Positions 54,318 to 63,559 of a DNA stretch of 64,000 nucleotides are shown piece by piece. The stretch spans positions 18,059 to 82,058 of the forward strand of contig NZ_JAGVRH010000003.1 of NCBI RefSeq assembly GCF_018274325.1, read 5' to 3'. The notes under the pieces are model-generated. The model was given only the letters and a program-made list of their open reading frames with translations. It had not been told where the DNA came from and searched no databases. The translations under genes were made by a program, and so were the position numbers. Positions within the stretch are counted from its first letter, which is position 1. Each line of letters begins with the position of its first letter. Source of the DNA: 'Fragaria x ananassa' phyllody phytoplasma. Its GTDB lineage: Bacteria; Bacillota_I; Bacilli_A; Acholeplasmatales; Acholeplasmataceae.

Positions 54318-55085
54318 GTGTTGTCATTTTGGAAATCTTTTATTGATATAAGTAGACAATTTATCTTCTTTTTAAGTTATTTTTTTGGTTTTATAAGTGG
54401 ATTTATTTTTTTTGGTGTTTTTTATTGTTATCTTTCTTTGCGTAAAGTTCAACAAAATTTTGCTCATAGCAAACCGGAAAAGTCCGACATTGATGAAAAA
54501 ACTATAATACAATTAATTGAAAACAAAAAACAATTTTTTAAAACCAAAATGAAACAAGATAAAGATAATTTCGGAAATTTATTGTTGATGTCTGTTAAAG
54601 AATTAATTTTAGAAATTGTTAAACAATTTTATCCCAATTCACAATATCCTTATTTAGAATTAACCATTGATGAAAGTTTAGTTTTGATTCTTTATATTAA
54701 TCAAAGAATTGATAGCGTTTTTCAAAATAAAATTTTAACTTTATTTCGTAAAATGACTTTAAAAAGAATATTTGTCATTAGAGAAACCATTGTTAATAAA
54801 AATATTTTACAAAAAGTACAAAAAGTTAAAAAAATTACAAATACTTTTAATAACGTTAAAAACTTGATCAACCCCTTTCATTGGATTAAAAAAGTTATTT
54901 TTGATAAACCTTTAGAATTAATTTTTATTCAAATAGGAATATCTTTGATTAGCATCACAGGAGAAGAGTTTTATAAAATTTATAGTAAAAAGATTTTTAA
55001 TAATGAAGATGATGTTGAAAAAGAATTACAAGAAGTTTTAGATTCAATGGCGCAAACACAAATAATAGTAAAAAATAAAAGATAA
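54318..55085 (+). CDS. Membrane-anchored protein of unknown function
   Basis: 255 residues, starting at GTG; AAAGGA at 54301-54306 is 11 bases upstream. One N-terminal hydrophobic segment (about 13-42) is followed by a cytoplasm-sized soluble part with a Lys-rich helical stretch (about 55-85), a central region with YPYLELTIDESLVLILYINQRID (about 115-137) and a hydrophobic patch near 205-220. I do not recognise the family. It has its own promoter and lies ten bases upstream of the rbgA frame, so the two may be co-transcribed. Confidence 0.65.
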   Translation: MLSFWKSFIDISRQFIFFLSYFFGFISGFIFFGVFYCYLSLRKVQQNFAHSKPEKSDIDEKTIIQLIENKKQFFKTKMKQDKDNFGNLLLMSVKELILEIVKQFYPNSQYPYLELTIDESLVLILYINQRIDSVFQNKILTLFRKMTLKRIFVIRETIVNKNILQKVQKVKKITNTFNNVKNLINPFHWIKKVIFDKPLELIFIQIGISLISITGEEFYKIYSKKIFNNEDDVEKELQEVLDSMAQTQIIVKNKR

Positions 55086-55128
55086 ATTCAAGATTATGGA
55101 TTTTAAAAAAGAAGAAGGATTAAATCAA

Positions 55129-56034
55129 ATGAAAACATTTAATTGGTTCCCTGGTCATATGAAAAAAACTTTTGACCAAATCCAACAAAATTTATCTTTA
55201 GTTAATATAGTTTTATTGATGTTAGATGCCAGAACCCCCTTTTCTAGTATTAATTTTAAACTTTTATCTTTAATAAAAACTTATCAAAAACCTTTTTTAT
55301 TTTTGTTAAATAAATTCTCTTTAACTGATTCACAAAAAATTAAACCTTTTTTGGATTATTATTCCCGAAATAAAATATCGGTTTTAAAAATAGACGCTAT
55401 TAAAAAAAATAAAAATTTTGCCATATATAAACAAGCTCTTAAAATAATCCAAACTCCAAACTCCTGTTTTAAATTAAAAAAAAGTATTTTTGCAAATAAA
55501 CCAAATATTAAAATGATGATAGTGGGAATGCCTAATGTAGGAAAATCAACTTTAATTAACAGTTTTTCTGGCAAAAAAGTTTTAAAGACTACTAATTTAG
55601 CAGGAACCACCAAAAAAACTCAATGGGTTAAAACTTTATATCCCAATATTCAATTTTTAGATACTCCAGGGGTTTTATACCATCGTTTTTATGATAAAAC
55701 CATTAGTTTATCCTTAGCTTTATCAGGTTCTTTTAAAGATTCAGTTTTACCTTTAGAACAATTAGGAGAACATGCCTTAAATTATTTAAAAAAACATTAT
55801 TTTAATAATTTAATCAAAAGATTTAATTTATCGATGTTGGATCAAAATGATATTCAAAATGTTAATTTAATTGATCTTATTGGAAAAAAAAGAAATTTTT
55901 ATATTGGTAATCAAAAAATTGATGAAAAGAAAGTATACCAAGTTATTTTGCAAGAAATAAGGGAAGGTCGTTTGGGTAAAATTAATTTTGATTTAGATAT
56001 TTTACCCTTGTTAGATAATTTTTTTACAAATTAA
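55129..56034 (+). CDS. rbgA: Ribosome biogenesis GTPase RbgA (YlqF), altered G4 motif
   Basis: Circularly permuted GTPase needed for late 50S assembly. The start NWFPGHMKK is diagnostic. G1 GMPNVGKST (about 133-141), GTT and DTPG follow. The G4 motif, normally NKxD, reads N61-K62-F63-S64, so the Asp that selects guanine is missing. The frame opens at 55096, but GAAGGAT at 55113-55119 points to the ATG at 55129 (301 residues). The C-terminal helical domain with IREGRLGKINFD is intact. Confidence 0.93.
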   Translation: MKTFNWFPGHMKKTFDQIQQNLSLVNIVLLMLDARTPFSSINFKLLSLIKTYQKPFLFLLNKFSLTDSQKIKPFLDYYSRNKISVLKIDAIKKNKNFAIYKQALKIIQTPNSCFKLKKSIFANKPNIKMMIVGMPNVGKSTLINSFSGKKVLKTTNLAGTTKKTQWVKTLYPNIQFLDTPGVLYHRFYDKTISLSLALSGSFKDSVLPLEQLGEHALNYLKKHYFNNLIKRFNLSMLDQNDIQNVNLIDLIGKKRNFYIGNQKIDEKKVYQVILQEIREGRLGKINFDLDILPLLDNFFTN

Positions 56035-56086
56035 CCCTAATTAACTAAGATGATTTAATTTCAAAAAATATAAGGAACTAAAGAGT

Positions 56087-58045
56087 ATGAAACCAAAAGT
56101 TATTATAGTAGAATCCCCTGCTAAAATTAAGACTTTAAGTCGTTTTTTTGATAATAAAGTGGAAATTTTATCTTCTAAAGGACACATTAGAGATTTATCT
56201 TTATCAGGAAAAGATAGACTTGGTATTGATATTAAAAATGGTTTTGTTCCTAAATATGAAATTATTAAAGAAAAAAATGCCATAGTTAAAACTTTAATTC
56301 ACAAAACTAAAAATAAAGAAGTTTTTTTAGCGACGGATCCTGATCGCGAAGGCGAAGCAATTGCTTGGCATTTATCGCAAGTTTTAAATTTGGATTCAAA
56401 AAGTAAAAATAGAATTATTTTTCGCGAAATAACCAAAGAAGTGGTCTTAAAAGCTTGTCAAAATCCTAGAATTATTGATGAATTTTTGGTGTTTTCTCAA
56501 GAAACAAGAAGAATGCTAGACCGTATTATTGGTTTTAAATTGTCACGTTTGGTAAGAAAACTAAAATCTCAATCAGCAGGAAGAGTTCAATCGGTAGCTT
56601 TGAAATTAATTGTTGACTTAGAAGAAAAAATAAAATCTTTTATTCCTGAAGAATACCACCTTATTACTGCTTTTTTTAAAGGGTTTCAAGCTGAATATCA
56701 AAGTTATAAAAATAAAAAGATTAAAGTTTTAGAAGCTTTACAAATTATGGAAAATATAAAAGAAAAACCTTTTATAGTTAAAAAAATACAACAAAAAGAA
56801 ATATTTAAAAACCCTAAAAAACCTTTAATTACTTCTACTTTACAACAAGAAGCCATTAATACCCTTAATATGACATCTAACCAAACTATGAGAGTTGCAC
56901 AAAAGCTTTATGAAGGAATTGATATTTGCGGAGAATCAATAGGTTTGATTACTTATATGAGAACTGATTCTACAAGATTTTCTGATTTATTTGTTAAAAA
57001 TGCTCAAAAATTAATTAAAAATGATTATGGTCTGGAATATTTAGGGGTTTATCAAGAAAATAAAAAAAGCCAATCCCAAGATGCTCATGAAGCGATTAGA
57101 CCTACTGATTTAAAAAAAACTCCTGAAAGTTTAAAGTTTTATTTAGATAAATATGAATATAAACTTTATGATCTTATTTACAAAATATCCTTATCAAGTT
57201 TAATGAAACCAGCTATTTTTCAAAAAAATCAAGTTTTTTTTCATGTCGATAACTATTCTTTTTTAACAGAAGGAATAATTCAAATATTTGATGGTTATCA
57301 AAAAGTTTGTCCATATAATATGAAAGATAAAATTATTCCAGTTTTTAATTTGAATGACAATTATTTTCCCGAAGAAATTCAAGATGCATGCAAATTTACA
57401 AACCCTCCGGCTCGTTTTTCAGAAGCTACTTTAATTAAAACTTTAGAAAAACTTAATATAGGACGACCTTCTACTTATTCACAAATTGTTTTCACTCTCA
57501 AAAAAAGACTCTATGTGAATTTAGTAGAAAAACGTTTTCAACCAACTGAGCAAGGTATTTTAACTATAAAAAATTTAAACTTATTTTTTCAACAAATAAT
57601 TGATATTAAATATACAGCTCAAATGGAAAAAGAATTAGAACAAATTTCTTCTGGCAAAGTTGATAATAAACAATTATTGAAACAATTTTACCAAAAATTT
57701 AATAACCTTTATCAAATAGCTGATCAAAAAATAACAAAACCAAAACCTATTGAAGTTGATCAAAAATGTAATTTATGTCAAGCTCCTTTGTTAATTAAAA
57801 AAGGACGTTATGGTGATTTTTTGGGATGCAGTGGTTTTCCTGGATGCAAATATGCTTTCCCTTTGAAAAACAAATTAAATCTTAAATTAGAAAATATAAA
57901 AATAGAAAATCCAAAAACTATTGAAACTGATCAAAAATGTAATTTATGTCAAGCTCCTTTGTTGATTAAAAAAGGACGTTATGGTGATTTTTTGGGATGC
58001 AGTGGTTTTCCTGGATGTAAAAATACTGCTAAAATAAAACAATAA
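56087..58045 (+). CDS. topA: DNA topoisomerase I
   Basis: Type IA topoisomerase of 652 residues that relaxes negative supercoils. The Toprim domain has VESPAKIKT (about 7-15) and DPDREGEAIAW (about 84-94). The active-site Tyr is in LITYMRTDSTR (about 286-296). At the C-terminus are two Cys4 zinc ribbons, each CNLC...CSGFPGC, that are almost identical to each other in DNA and protein. ATAAGGAAC lies about 12 bases before the ATG. It converges with uvrB. Confidence 0.97.
   Translation: MKPKVIIVESPAKIKTLSRFFDNKVEILSSKGHIRDLSLSGKDRLGIDIKNGFVPKYEIIKEKNAIVKTLIHKTKNKEVFLATDPDREGEAIAWHLSQVLNLDSKSKNRIIFREITKEVVLKACQNPRIIDEFLVFSQETRRMLDRIIGFKLSRLVRKLKSQSAGRVQSVALKLIVDLEEKIKSFIPEEYHLITAFFKGFQAEYQSYKNKKIKVLEALQIMENIKEKPFIVKKIQQKEIFKNPKKPLITSTLQQEAINTLNMTSNQTMRVAQKLYEGIDICGESIGLITYMRTDSTRFSDLFVKNAQKLIKNDYGLEYLGVYQENKKSQSQDAHEAIRPTDLKKTPESLKFYLDKYEYKLYDLIYKISLSSLMKPAIFQKNQVFFHVDNYSFLTEGIIQIFDGYQKVCPYNMKDKIIPVFNLNDNYFPEEIQDACKFTNPPARFSEATLIKTLEKLNIGRPSTYSQIVFTLKKRLYVNLVEKRFQPTEQGILTIKNLNLFFQQIIDIKYTAQMEKELEQISSGKVDNKQLLKQFYQKFNNLYQIADQKITKPKPIEVDQKCNLCQAPLLIKKGRYGDFLGCSGFPGCKYAFPLKNKLNLKLENIKIENPKTIETDQKCNLCQAPLLIKKGRYGDFLGCSGFPGCKNTAKIKQ
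57758..58021 (+). repeat. Near-identical tandem zinc-ribbon repeats in topA
   Basis: 57758-57850 and 57929-58021 (93 bases each, period 171) differ at only two positions, both in the third base or equivalent (TTAATT/TTGATT and TGC/TGT). The flanking left 20 bases are also similar. This indicates a recent duplication or gene conversion inside topA. Confidence 0.9.
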
Positions 58046-58080
58046 TTATCTTATTTTTTATTGTTGATATTGACCAGAAC

Positions 58081-60052
58081 CTATTGATTCATTTTTTCTA
58101 ATTTTAAAATTAATTCTTTTAAAGAAATTGCTTGATTAAAATCAAGGTTTTTAGCTGATTGTTGCATTAATTTTTTTAATTTTTTGATTTCCTCTTTGAT
58201 ATTTTTAATATTTTTTCCTATTTTTTGTTTTTTCAAAGAAACATTTTTGGATGTTAAATCAACGTTTTCTATAATGTTTTTTTTAATAGCGATTGGAGTT
58301 AATTGATTTTTTTGATTATAAGTTTGTTGTATACTTCTTCTTCTTCTAGTTTCTTGGATAGCAATTTGCATAGCATTAGTAATTTTATCAGCATACATAA
58401 TAACTTTTCCATCGATATTTCGCGCAGCTCTTCCTATTATTTGGATGAGACTTCTTGCATTTCTTAAAAAACCTTGCTTATCAGCGTCTAAAATCACTAT
58501 TAAAACCACTTCAGGTAAATCTAATCCTTCTCTTAAGAGGTTAACCCCTATTAAACAATCATATTTACCTGTTCTTAAGTCTGTTAAAATTTTAAATCTT
58601 TGAAATGATTTGATTTCGCTGTGTAAATAAGTTATTTTAATTCCTAATTCTTGAAGATAAGTAGTTAAATTTTCACTCATATTAATTGTTAAAGTAGTGA
58701 TTAAAACTCTTTGTTTTTTTTTAATTCGTGCTTTAATTTCAAAATAAAGATCATCCATTTGGTTGTTAGTGCTTTTTATTTCAATTTCTGGATCAAGAAC
58801 GAAAGTAGGGCGAATAATTTGTTCTATAATAGGTATTTTTTTAGCCAATTCATAATCTCCTGGAGTTGCTGAAAGATATATCATTTTATCTATTTTATTT
58901 TCAAACTCTTTAAATTTTAAAGGTCTGTTATCTAAAGCACTAGGAAGCCTAAAACCGTAATTGACTAAATTAGATTTACGAGCAAAATCACCAAAATACA
59001 TCCCTTTAATTTGAGGAATAGTAACATGTGATTCATCTACAATAGTTAAAAAATCTTTGCTAAAGAAATCCATTAAAGTAGATGGCGGTTCTCCCTTTGC
59101 TTTCAATGATAAATGTCTTGAATAATTTTCAACTCCATTGCAATATCCTATTTCTTGCAATAATTCTAAATCATTTAAAGTGCGCATTTTAATTTTTTGA
59201 GCTGCTAAAAGATTATTTTTTTTTTCAAAATGTGTTATTTGTTCTTTTAATTCTTGGCGAATTCTTTTGATACTTTCTTTTATTTTTTCGTTATTAACTA
59301 CATAAAGACTTGCAGGAAAGATGTGCAAAGTTTTAAGATTATTAATCGCTTTCCCATTTAAAATTGTAAATTGTTGAATATTTTCTATTTCTTCGCCAAA
59401 AAAAATAACACGAATTCCAATTTCTTCGTTAGATGATGGAATAATTTCAACAAATATCTCCTCTTATTCTAAAAGTTCCTCTATGAAAATTAATTTCATT
59501 TCTTTGAAATTTCATTTCTATTAATTTTCTTAAGAATGTTTTTCTTTCGTATATATCTCCTATTTTGAGCAATAGAGTTGCTTTTTGATAATCTTTTAAA
59601 TCTCCTATTCCAAAAATACATGAAACTGAAGCAACTACAATAACATCATCTCGACTTAACAAAGAATTAACAGCATTATTACGCAATTGATCAATTTTAT
59701 CATTAATTTGAGAATCTTTTTCAATGTAAGTATCGCTTGAAGCCTTGTATGCTTCGGGTTGATAATAATCATAATAAGAAATGAAGTATTCTACTTGATT
59801 GTGGGGAAACATTTCTTTTAATTCGTTGTAAAGTTGTCCTGCTAAAGTTTTATTATGAGCAATTACTAAAGTTTTTTGTTGTAAATGTTGAATAATGTTG
59901 GCAATAGTAAAAGTTTTTCCTGTTCCGGTTGCCCCTAAAAGGATTTGTTCTTGGAAACCTTGATTAAAACCTTGCATTAATTTTTGAATAGCCGCTGGTT
60001 GATCTCCACTAGGTTTGAAAGTGTTTTTTAATTTGAAAATATTCATGTTCAT
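58081..60052 (-). pseudogene. uvrB: Excinuclease subunit UvrB, single frameshift
   Basis: Helicase-like subunit of nucleotide excision repair. The first part (60052-59447) has the Walker A GATGTGKT, the [10 protein letters not shown] beta-hairpin and ends RIRGDIC-stop. The second part resumes as [10 protein letters not shown] and continues to the C-terminal UVR helix pair at 58081, in one open frame. The two are joined by one extra T (minus strand GATATTTGTTGAA; A-run at plus 59452-59454). All motifs are otherwise intact, so the break is recent or a sequencing error. The adjacent heavily broken uvrC favours a real loss. Confidence 0.9.
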
Positions 60053-60107
60053 AATTTCTTTCTTTTTTTTTTTTTTTGTTGCCGTTTATTTGAATATTAA
60101 AATTTAT

Positions 60108-61894
60108 TTATAAATTTTTTTTAATAGCATGAAATATTTTTTTATTAATTCCTATTTTTTGAAATTCTTTCTAAGAAGTTTGTTTGATATCATCTAAACT
60201 TAAAAAGTGATTTAATATTATTTTTTTGATGCTTTAAACCAATTCCTGGGATTTTTTGGATAAATTTGTGTGATAGTCGGGTTTATTTTTGGTTTTATGG
60301 TGGCATTTGATAGTAAAATGATGCACTTCTTCACTTGTGATTTGTGTAAAAATTGAAATAATGTTTGATTTTGCGAAAAAACAATTTTATTATCCATTGT
60401 TATAAGATTTTCTAATTGATGTTTTTTTGTTTTTTTGTAAACTTCCTAAGGGAATTTTGATATTAAGTTGGTTTAAAGTTTTGAAACTTTTTTTTAATTG
60501 CAGAAGTCCACCATCAATTAAAATTAAATCAGGTTTTTTTTTTCTTATAACACCTAGTTAAAATTTCTTCAAAAGAGCTATATTCATTAGAGAGATTATT
60601 TTGAATATGAAAAGTACGATAAAGTTTTTTTCAAAATGAAAATTAGAAAAAATAATCCTTTTTGAAACAAAAGCTTGGTTAAATAATTGTTTTAATTATC
60701 AAAAACATCAATTATTTGGATATTTTTATTAAAAATAAATGATAATTCATCTAAAACTTGTTGTTGTTTTTCATTTTTTATTTGATAATAAAGTTATATT
60801 TTGTTCCAAATAATTTTGAGCATTTTTTAAAGCTAATAAATATATTTTTTTTTTATTTCCTCTTTGTGCAACCACAATTTTAGTTTTTAATATATTTGCT
60901 AATAATTTGTGACAAAAATAAATAGCTTCTTGTGTTTCTTTATTTTGTATTAGATCTTTATTTATCAATTCATTTATTCCTGTAATAATTAATTCAGGCT
61001 TAATTTTATTTTGATAATAAAAATGGAGATAAGTGTTAATATTTTCTTGAGGATAACCGATATAAGAAAAAACACTATGATAAGAATCTACAATATTTCC
61101 TTGTTGTATTTTTAAAATTTGAATAGCGATTTGATCTTGATTGAATACATATGCTAAAACATCACAATTTATTATTTTTTGATTGTTGATAATTTGTTTT
61201 TTAGTGGTGGTTTGAATGTGTTCAATAATATCTTGATATTTTTTAGCTTTTTCATAAAGCATTTTTTCGCTAGCTTTACGCATTGTTTTATTTAATTTAT
61301 TTAAAATATTTTTGGTATTCCCTTTTAAAAAATTAATAATAGCATTAATGTTTGGTTGATAATCAATTGTTTTCCCTGCGCAAAAACCTAAACATTGGTT
61401 AATATGAAAATAAAGACAAGGTTTTTTAGAATTAAGCGAACATCTTCTTAAAGGATACAAAAGATGTAACAATTTTAAGGTAGTTTTGACGCTTTTAAGA
61501 TTAGGATAAGGGCCAAAAAGAATTTTTCCTTGAGGGGTTTTTTTATTAAAACGTGTAATTTTTAATTCAGGATGTTTTTCCTTAGTGATTTCAATATAGG
61601 GATAATTTTTATCATCTAAAAGTTTGAAATTATATTTAGGAGTATGTTTTTTGATTAAATTAGATTCTAAAATTAGAGCTTCTTGTTCGTTGTTGGTTAT
61701 AATATATAAAAAATCTTTAGTTTCTTGAATAAGTAAAGTGGTTTTTTGTTATGTCCTTTTGTGAAATAACTTTGCACTCGTTTTTTTAAGTTTTTAGCTT
61801 TGCCGATGTAAATAATGGTATTATTTTTATTTTTAAAAAGATAACAACCAGAATGAGAAGGTAAATTTTTAATTTTTTCTAAAAGAAACGACAT
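60108..61894 (-). pseudogene. uvrC: Excinuclease subunit UvrC, multiply broken
   Basis: The N-terminal GIY-YIG domain starts well (SHSGCYLFKNKNNTIIYIGKA) after a strong GGAGGTGG. The frame is lost at a shortened T-run (plus 61742-61747). The next frame carries EQEALILESNLIKKHTPKYN, the Cys cluster and the UVR region down to 60771. Another shift follows, then a stop in IIDVFDN, and further fragments with LILIDGG and an HhH-like IPGIGLK are scattered to a final AIKKNL-stop at 60108. At least four lesions make it a pseudogene. It lies just upstream of uvrB. Confidence 0.9.
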
Positions 61895-61951
61895 TTCTTA
61901 AAAACCACCTCCATTTTTTAATAAATTATTTTATAAATAAACTATAATGTT

Positions 61952-61980
61952 ATTATATCAAAATTGAAATTATTTTTGAA
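61952..61980 (-). promoter_or_regulatory. Extended -10 promoter for uvrC-uvrB
   Basis: On the minus strand TTCAAA, a 17-base spacer and TGATATAAT. The promoter and the GGAGGTGG binding site are preserved even though both genes are broken. Confidence 0.6.
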
Positions 61981-62053
61981 AATGATTTATATATGTAAGA
62001 AATTATCTTTTTAAAAATAATAAAAATTCAATAATTACAAAGGGGTATAAAAC

Positions 62054-62107
62054 TTGAATACACAAAGAATAAATTTTAAAATTTTAGAAAATATAACTAT
62101 AATATGA
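62054..62107 (+). CDS. 17-codon leader ORF overlapping ribF
   Basis: TTG start eight bases after AAAGGGG (62039-62045). It encodes LNTQRINFKILENITII. Its TGA stop overlaps the ribF ATG as ATGA. ribF has no ribosome binding site of its own, so this ORF very likely feeds ribosomes to ribF. The peptide itself resembles nothing I know. Confidence 0.55.
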   Translation: MNTQRINFKILENITII

Positions 62108-63012
62108 AAATTATTGATTTTTCATTATTTTCTAGTTTGAAAGGGAGTGAACCTTTAACTTTAGCTTTTGGTGATTTTGATGGACTTCATTTAGGGCATC
62201 AACAAATTTTAAATAAAATAATTTCTTTTGTAGATACCAAAAGTGCTTTAATTAATTTCATCCCTAATTCAAAGTCTTTTTTTCAGCAAAAAAAAGAATT
62301 ATTTTTAACTTCTTTGGCACAAAAAATAGATTTTTATCGTCTTTTGGGCATTGATTATCTTTTTTTATGGAAATGGAATCGAACTTTAGCAATTTTAACT
62401 AAAGATAATTTTATTAAAGTTTTAAAACAAAATAATGTTCGAAGAATTATTATTACTAAAGAAGCCCGTTTTGGTTATCAAAGAAAAGGAAGTTATCAAG
62501 ATTTAATAAAAGAATTTGAAGTTTGCTTGATTGATGATTATTTTACAATAAATGATTATCAATATAAATTATCTACTACTTATATTAAAAATCTTTTAAA
62601 TAAAGGGGAGCTTGACCAAGCTAATTTTTATTTGGGGAGACCTTATTTGGTTAAGGGTAAAGTTATTTCTGGAAAACAAAGAGGTCGTATTTTAGGATTC
62701 CCCACTGCTAATTTATATTGTTTTAATTATTTATTGCCTCATGAAGGGGTTTATGCGGTTTTTGTGATTTTAGGAGGAAAAAGATATTTAGGAACGGCTA
62801 ACCTTGGTAATTGTCCTACTTTTGAAAAAAACCAATACAATATTTTAGAAGTTTTTATACATAACGTTTCAAAAGAATTATATGATCAAATTATAGATAT
62901 AGAGTTTATAGCTTTTTTAAGAAAAGAAAAACAATTTACTGATGTTAGTGAATTAATAGATCAAATTAAAAAAGATATTCTTATGACTAAAAATTTATTA
63001 TATAAGAGGTAA
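62104..63012 (+). CDS. ribF: Bifunctional riboflavin kinase / FMN adenylyltransferase RibF
   Basis: Makes FMN and FAD from riboflavin. The N-terminal adenylyltransferase has FGDFDGLHLGHQ (about 22-33). The C-terminal kinase has GKVISGKQRGRILGFPTANL (about 182-201). 302 residues, complete. No riboflavin riboswitch (RFN) was seen upstream. Translation seems to be coupled to the short ORF that overlaps its start. Import of riboflavin would be needed, as no synthesis genes are in view. The usual truB neighbour is about 58 kb away. Confidence 0.95.
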   Translation: MKIIDFSLFSSLKGSEPLTLAFGDFDGLHLGHQQILNKIISFVDTKSALINFIPNSKSFFQQKKELFLTSLAQKIDFYRLLGIDYLFLWKWNRTLAILTKDNFIKVLKQNNVRRIIITKEARFGYQRKGSYQDLIKEFEVCLIDDYFTINDYQYKLSTTYIKNLLNKGELDQANFYLGRPYLVKGKVISGKQRGRILGFPTANLYCFNYLLPHEGVYAVFVILGGKRYLGTANLGNCPTFEKNQYNILEVFIHNVSKELYDQIIDIEFIAFLRKEKQFTDVSELIDQIKKDILMTKNLLYKR

Positions 63013-63094
63013 ATTAATGTTGTAATCGATAGGAGGGTTTTAACAATGTTAAATATAAATCAAAGATACTTCTTTATTTTTGTTATCTAAATTT

Positions 63095-63559
63095 TTATTG
63101 ATATTGTCTATGTCTATTTTTTCTTGTGGATGATGAGATAAATAATTGTTTAACTTCGGTAAATTTTATAAGGATGATAGATCCAATGATTATTAAAGCC
63201 ATTACAATAACTAAAATTTTTTTTTAGCTAAAGTATTGTTAAATTTATTAATCCGAAAATTACAAACAATAACCATAAAAAGAACAATGATGGTTACTAA
63301 AAAATATTTATTACGACTATTTAAAACTTTTTTATTGGTTTTGCTTAATTCCTTGTTTTCTTTTTTTCAAATTTTCTTTTTTTTTGTGCATTCTGCTTGC
63401 ATATGGCATATATGTTTTTTTTATAGATATTGATACTCTTTGTTTTTCCTGGCTAATTTTTTATTTTCTTAGGGTGAGGGGTTGTGAGAAGGTTAATCAA
63501 CTTTAAAACTGTTTCTTTTTGTTCTTTAATGGTTTCTTTGGTTTTTCTATATTTTAGCT
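63095..63559 (-). pseudogene. Decayed gene for a coiled-coil and membrane protein
   Basis: On the minus strand several short frames line up: a Lys/Glu-rich helical piece (KETIKEQKETVLKLINLL), a basic piece (AICKQNAQKKRKFEKKK), then two hydrophobic helices in neighbouring frames (YFLVTIIVLFMVIVCNF and ILVIVMALIIIGSIILIKF) and a short tail ending at 63095. At least three frame breaks or stops separate them. I do not recognise the original gene, but the pattern of charged helix plus membrane segments is unlikely to arise by chance. Confidence 0.4.

Noticed and set aside
61895..62103. Riboflavin (RFN) riboswitch before ribF
   Set aside because: None of the conserved RFN segments are visible; the leader is nearly all A/T.
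63236..63433. 65-codon plus-strand frame as a gene
   Set aside because: It mirrors the minus-strand membrane-protein fragments, is dominated by Phe/Leu from A/T bias and has no binding site.
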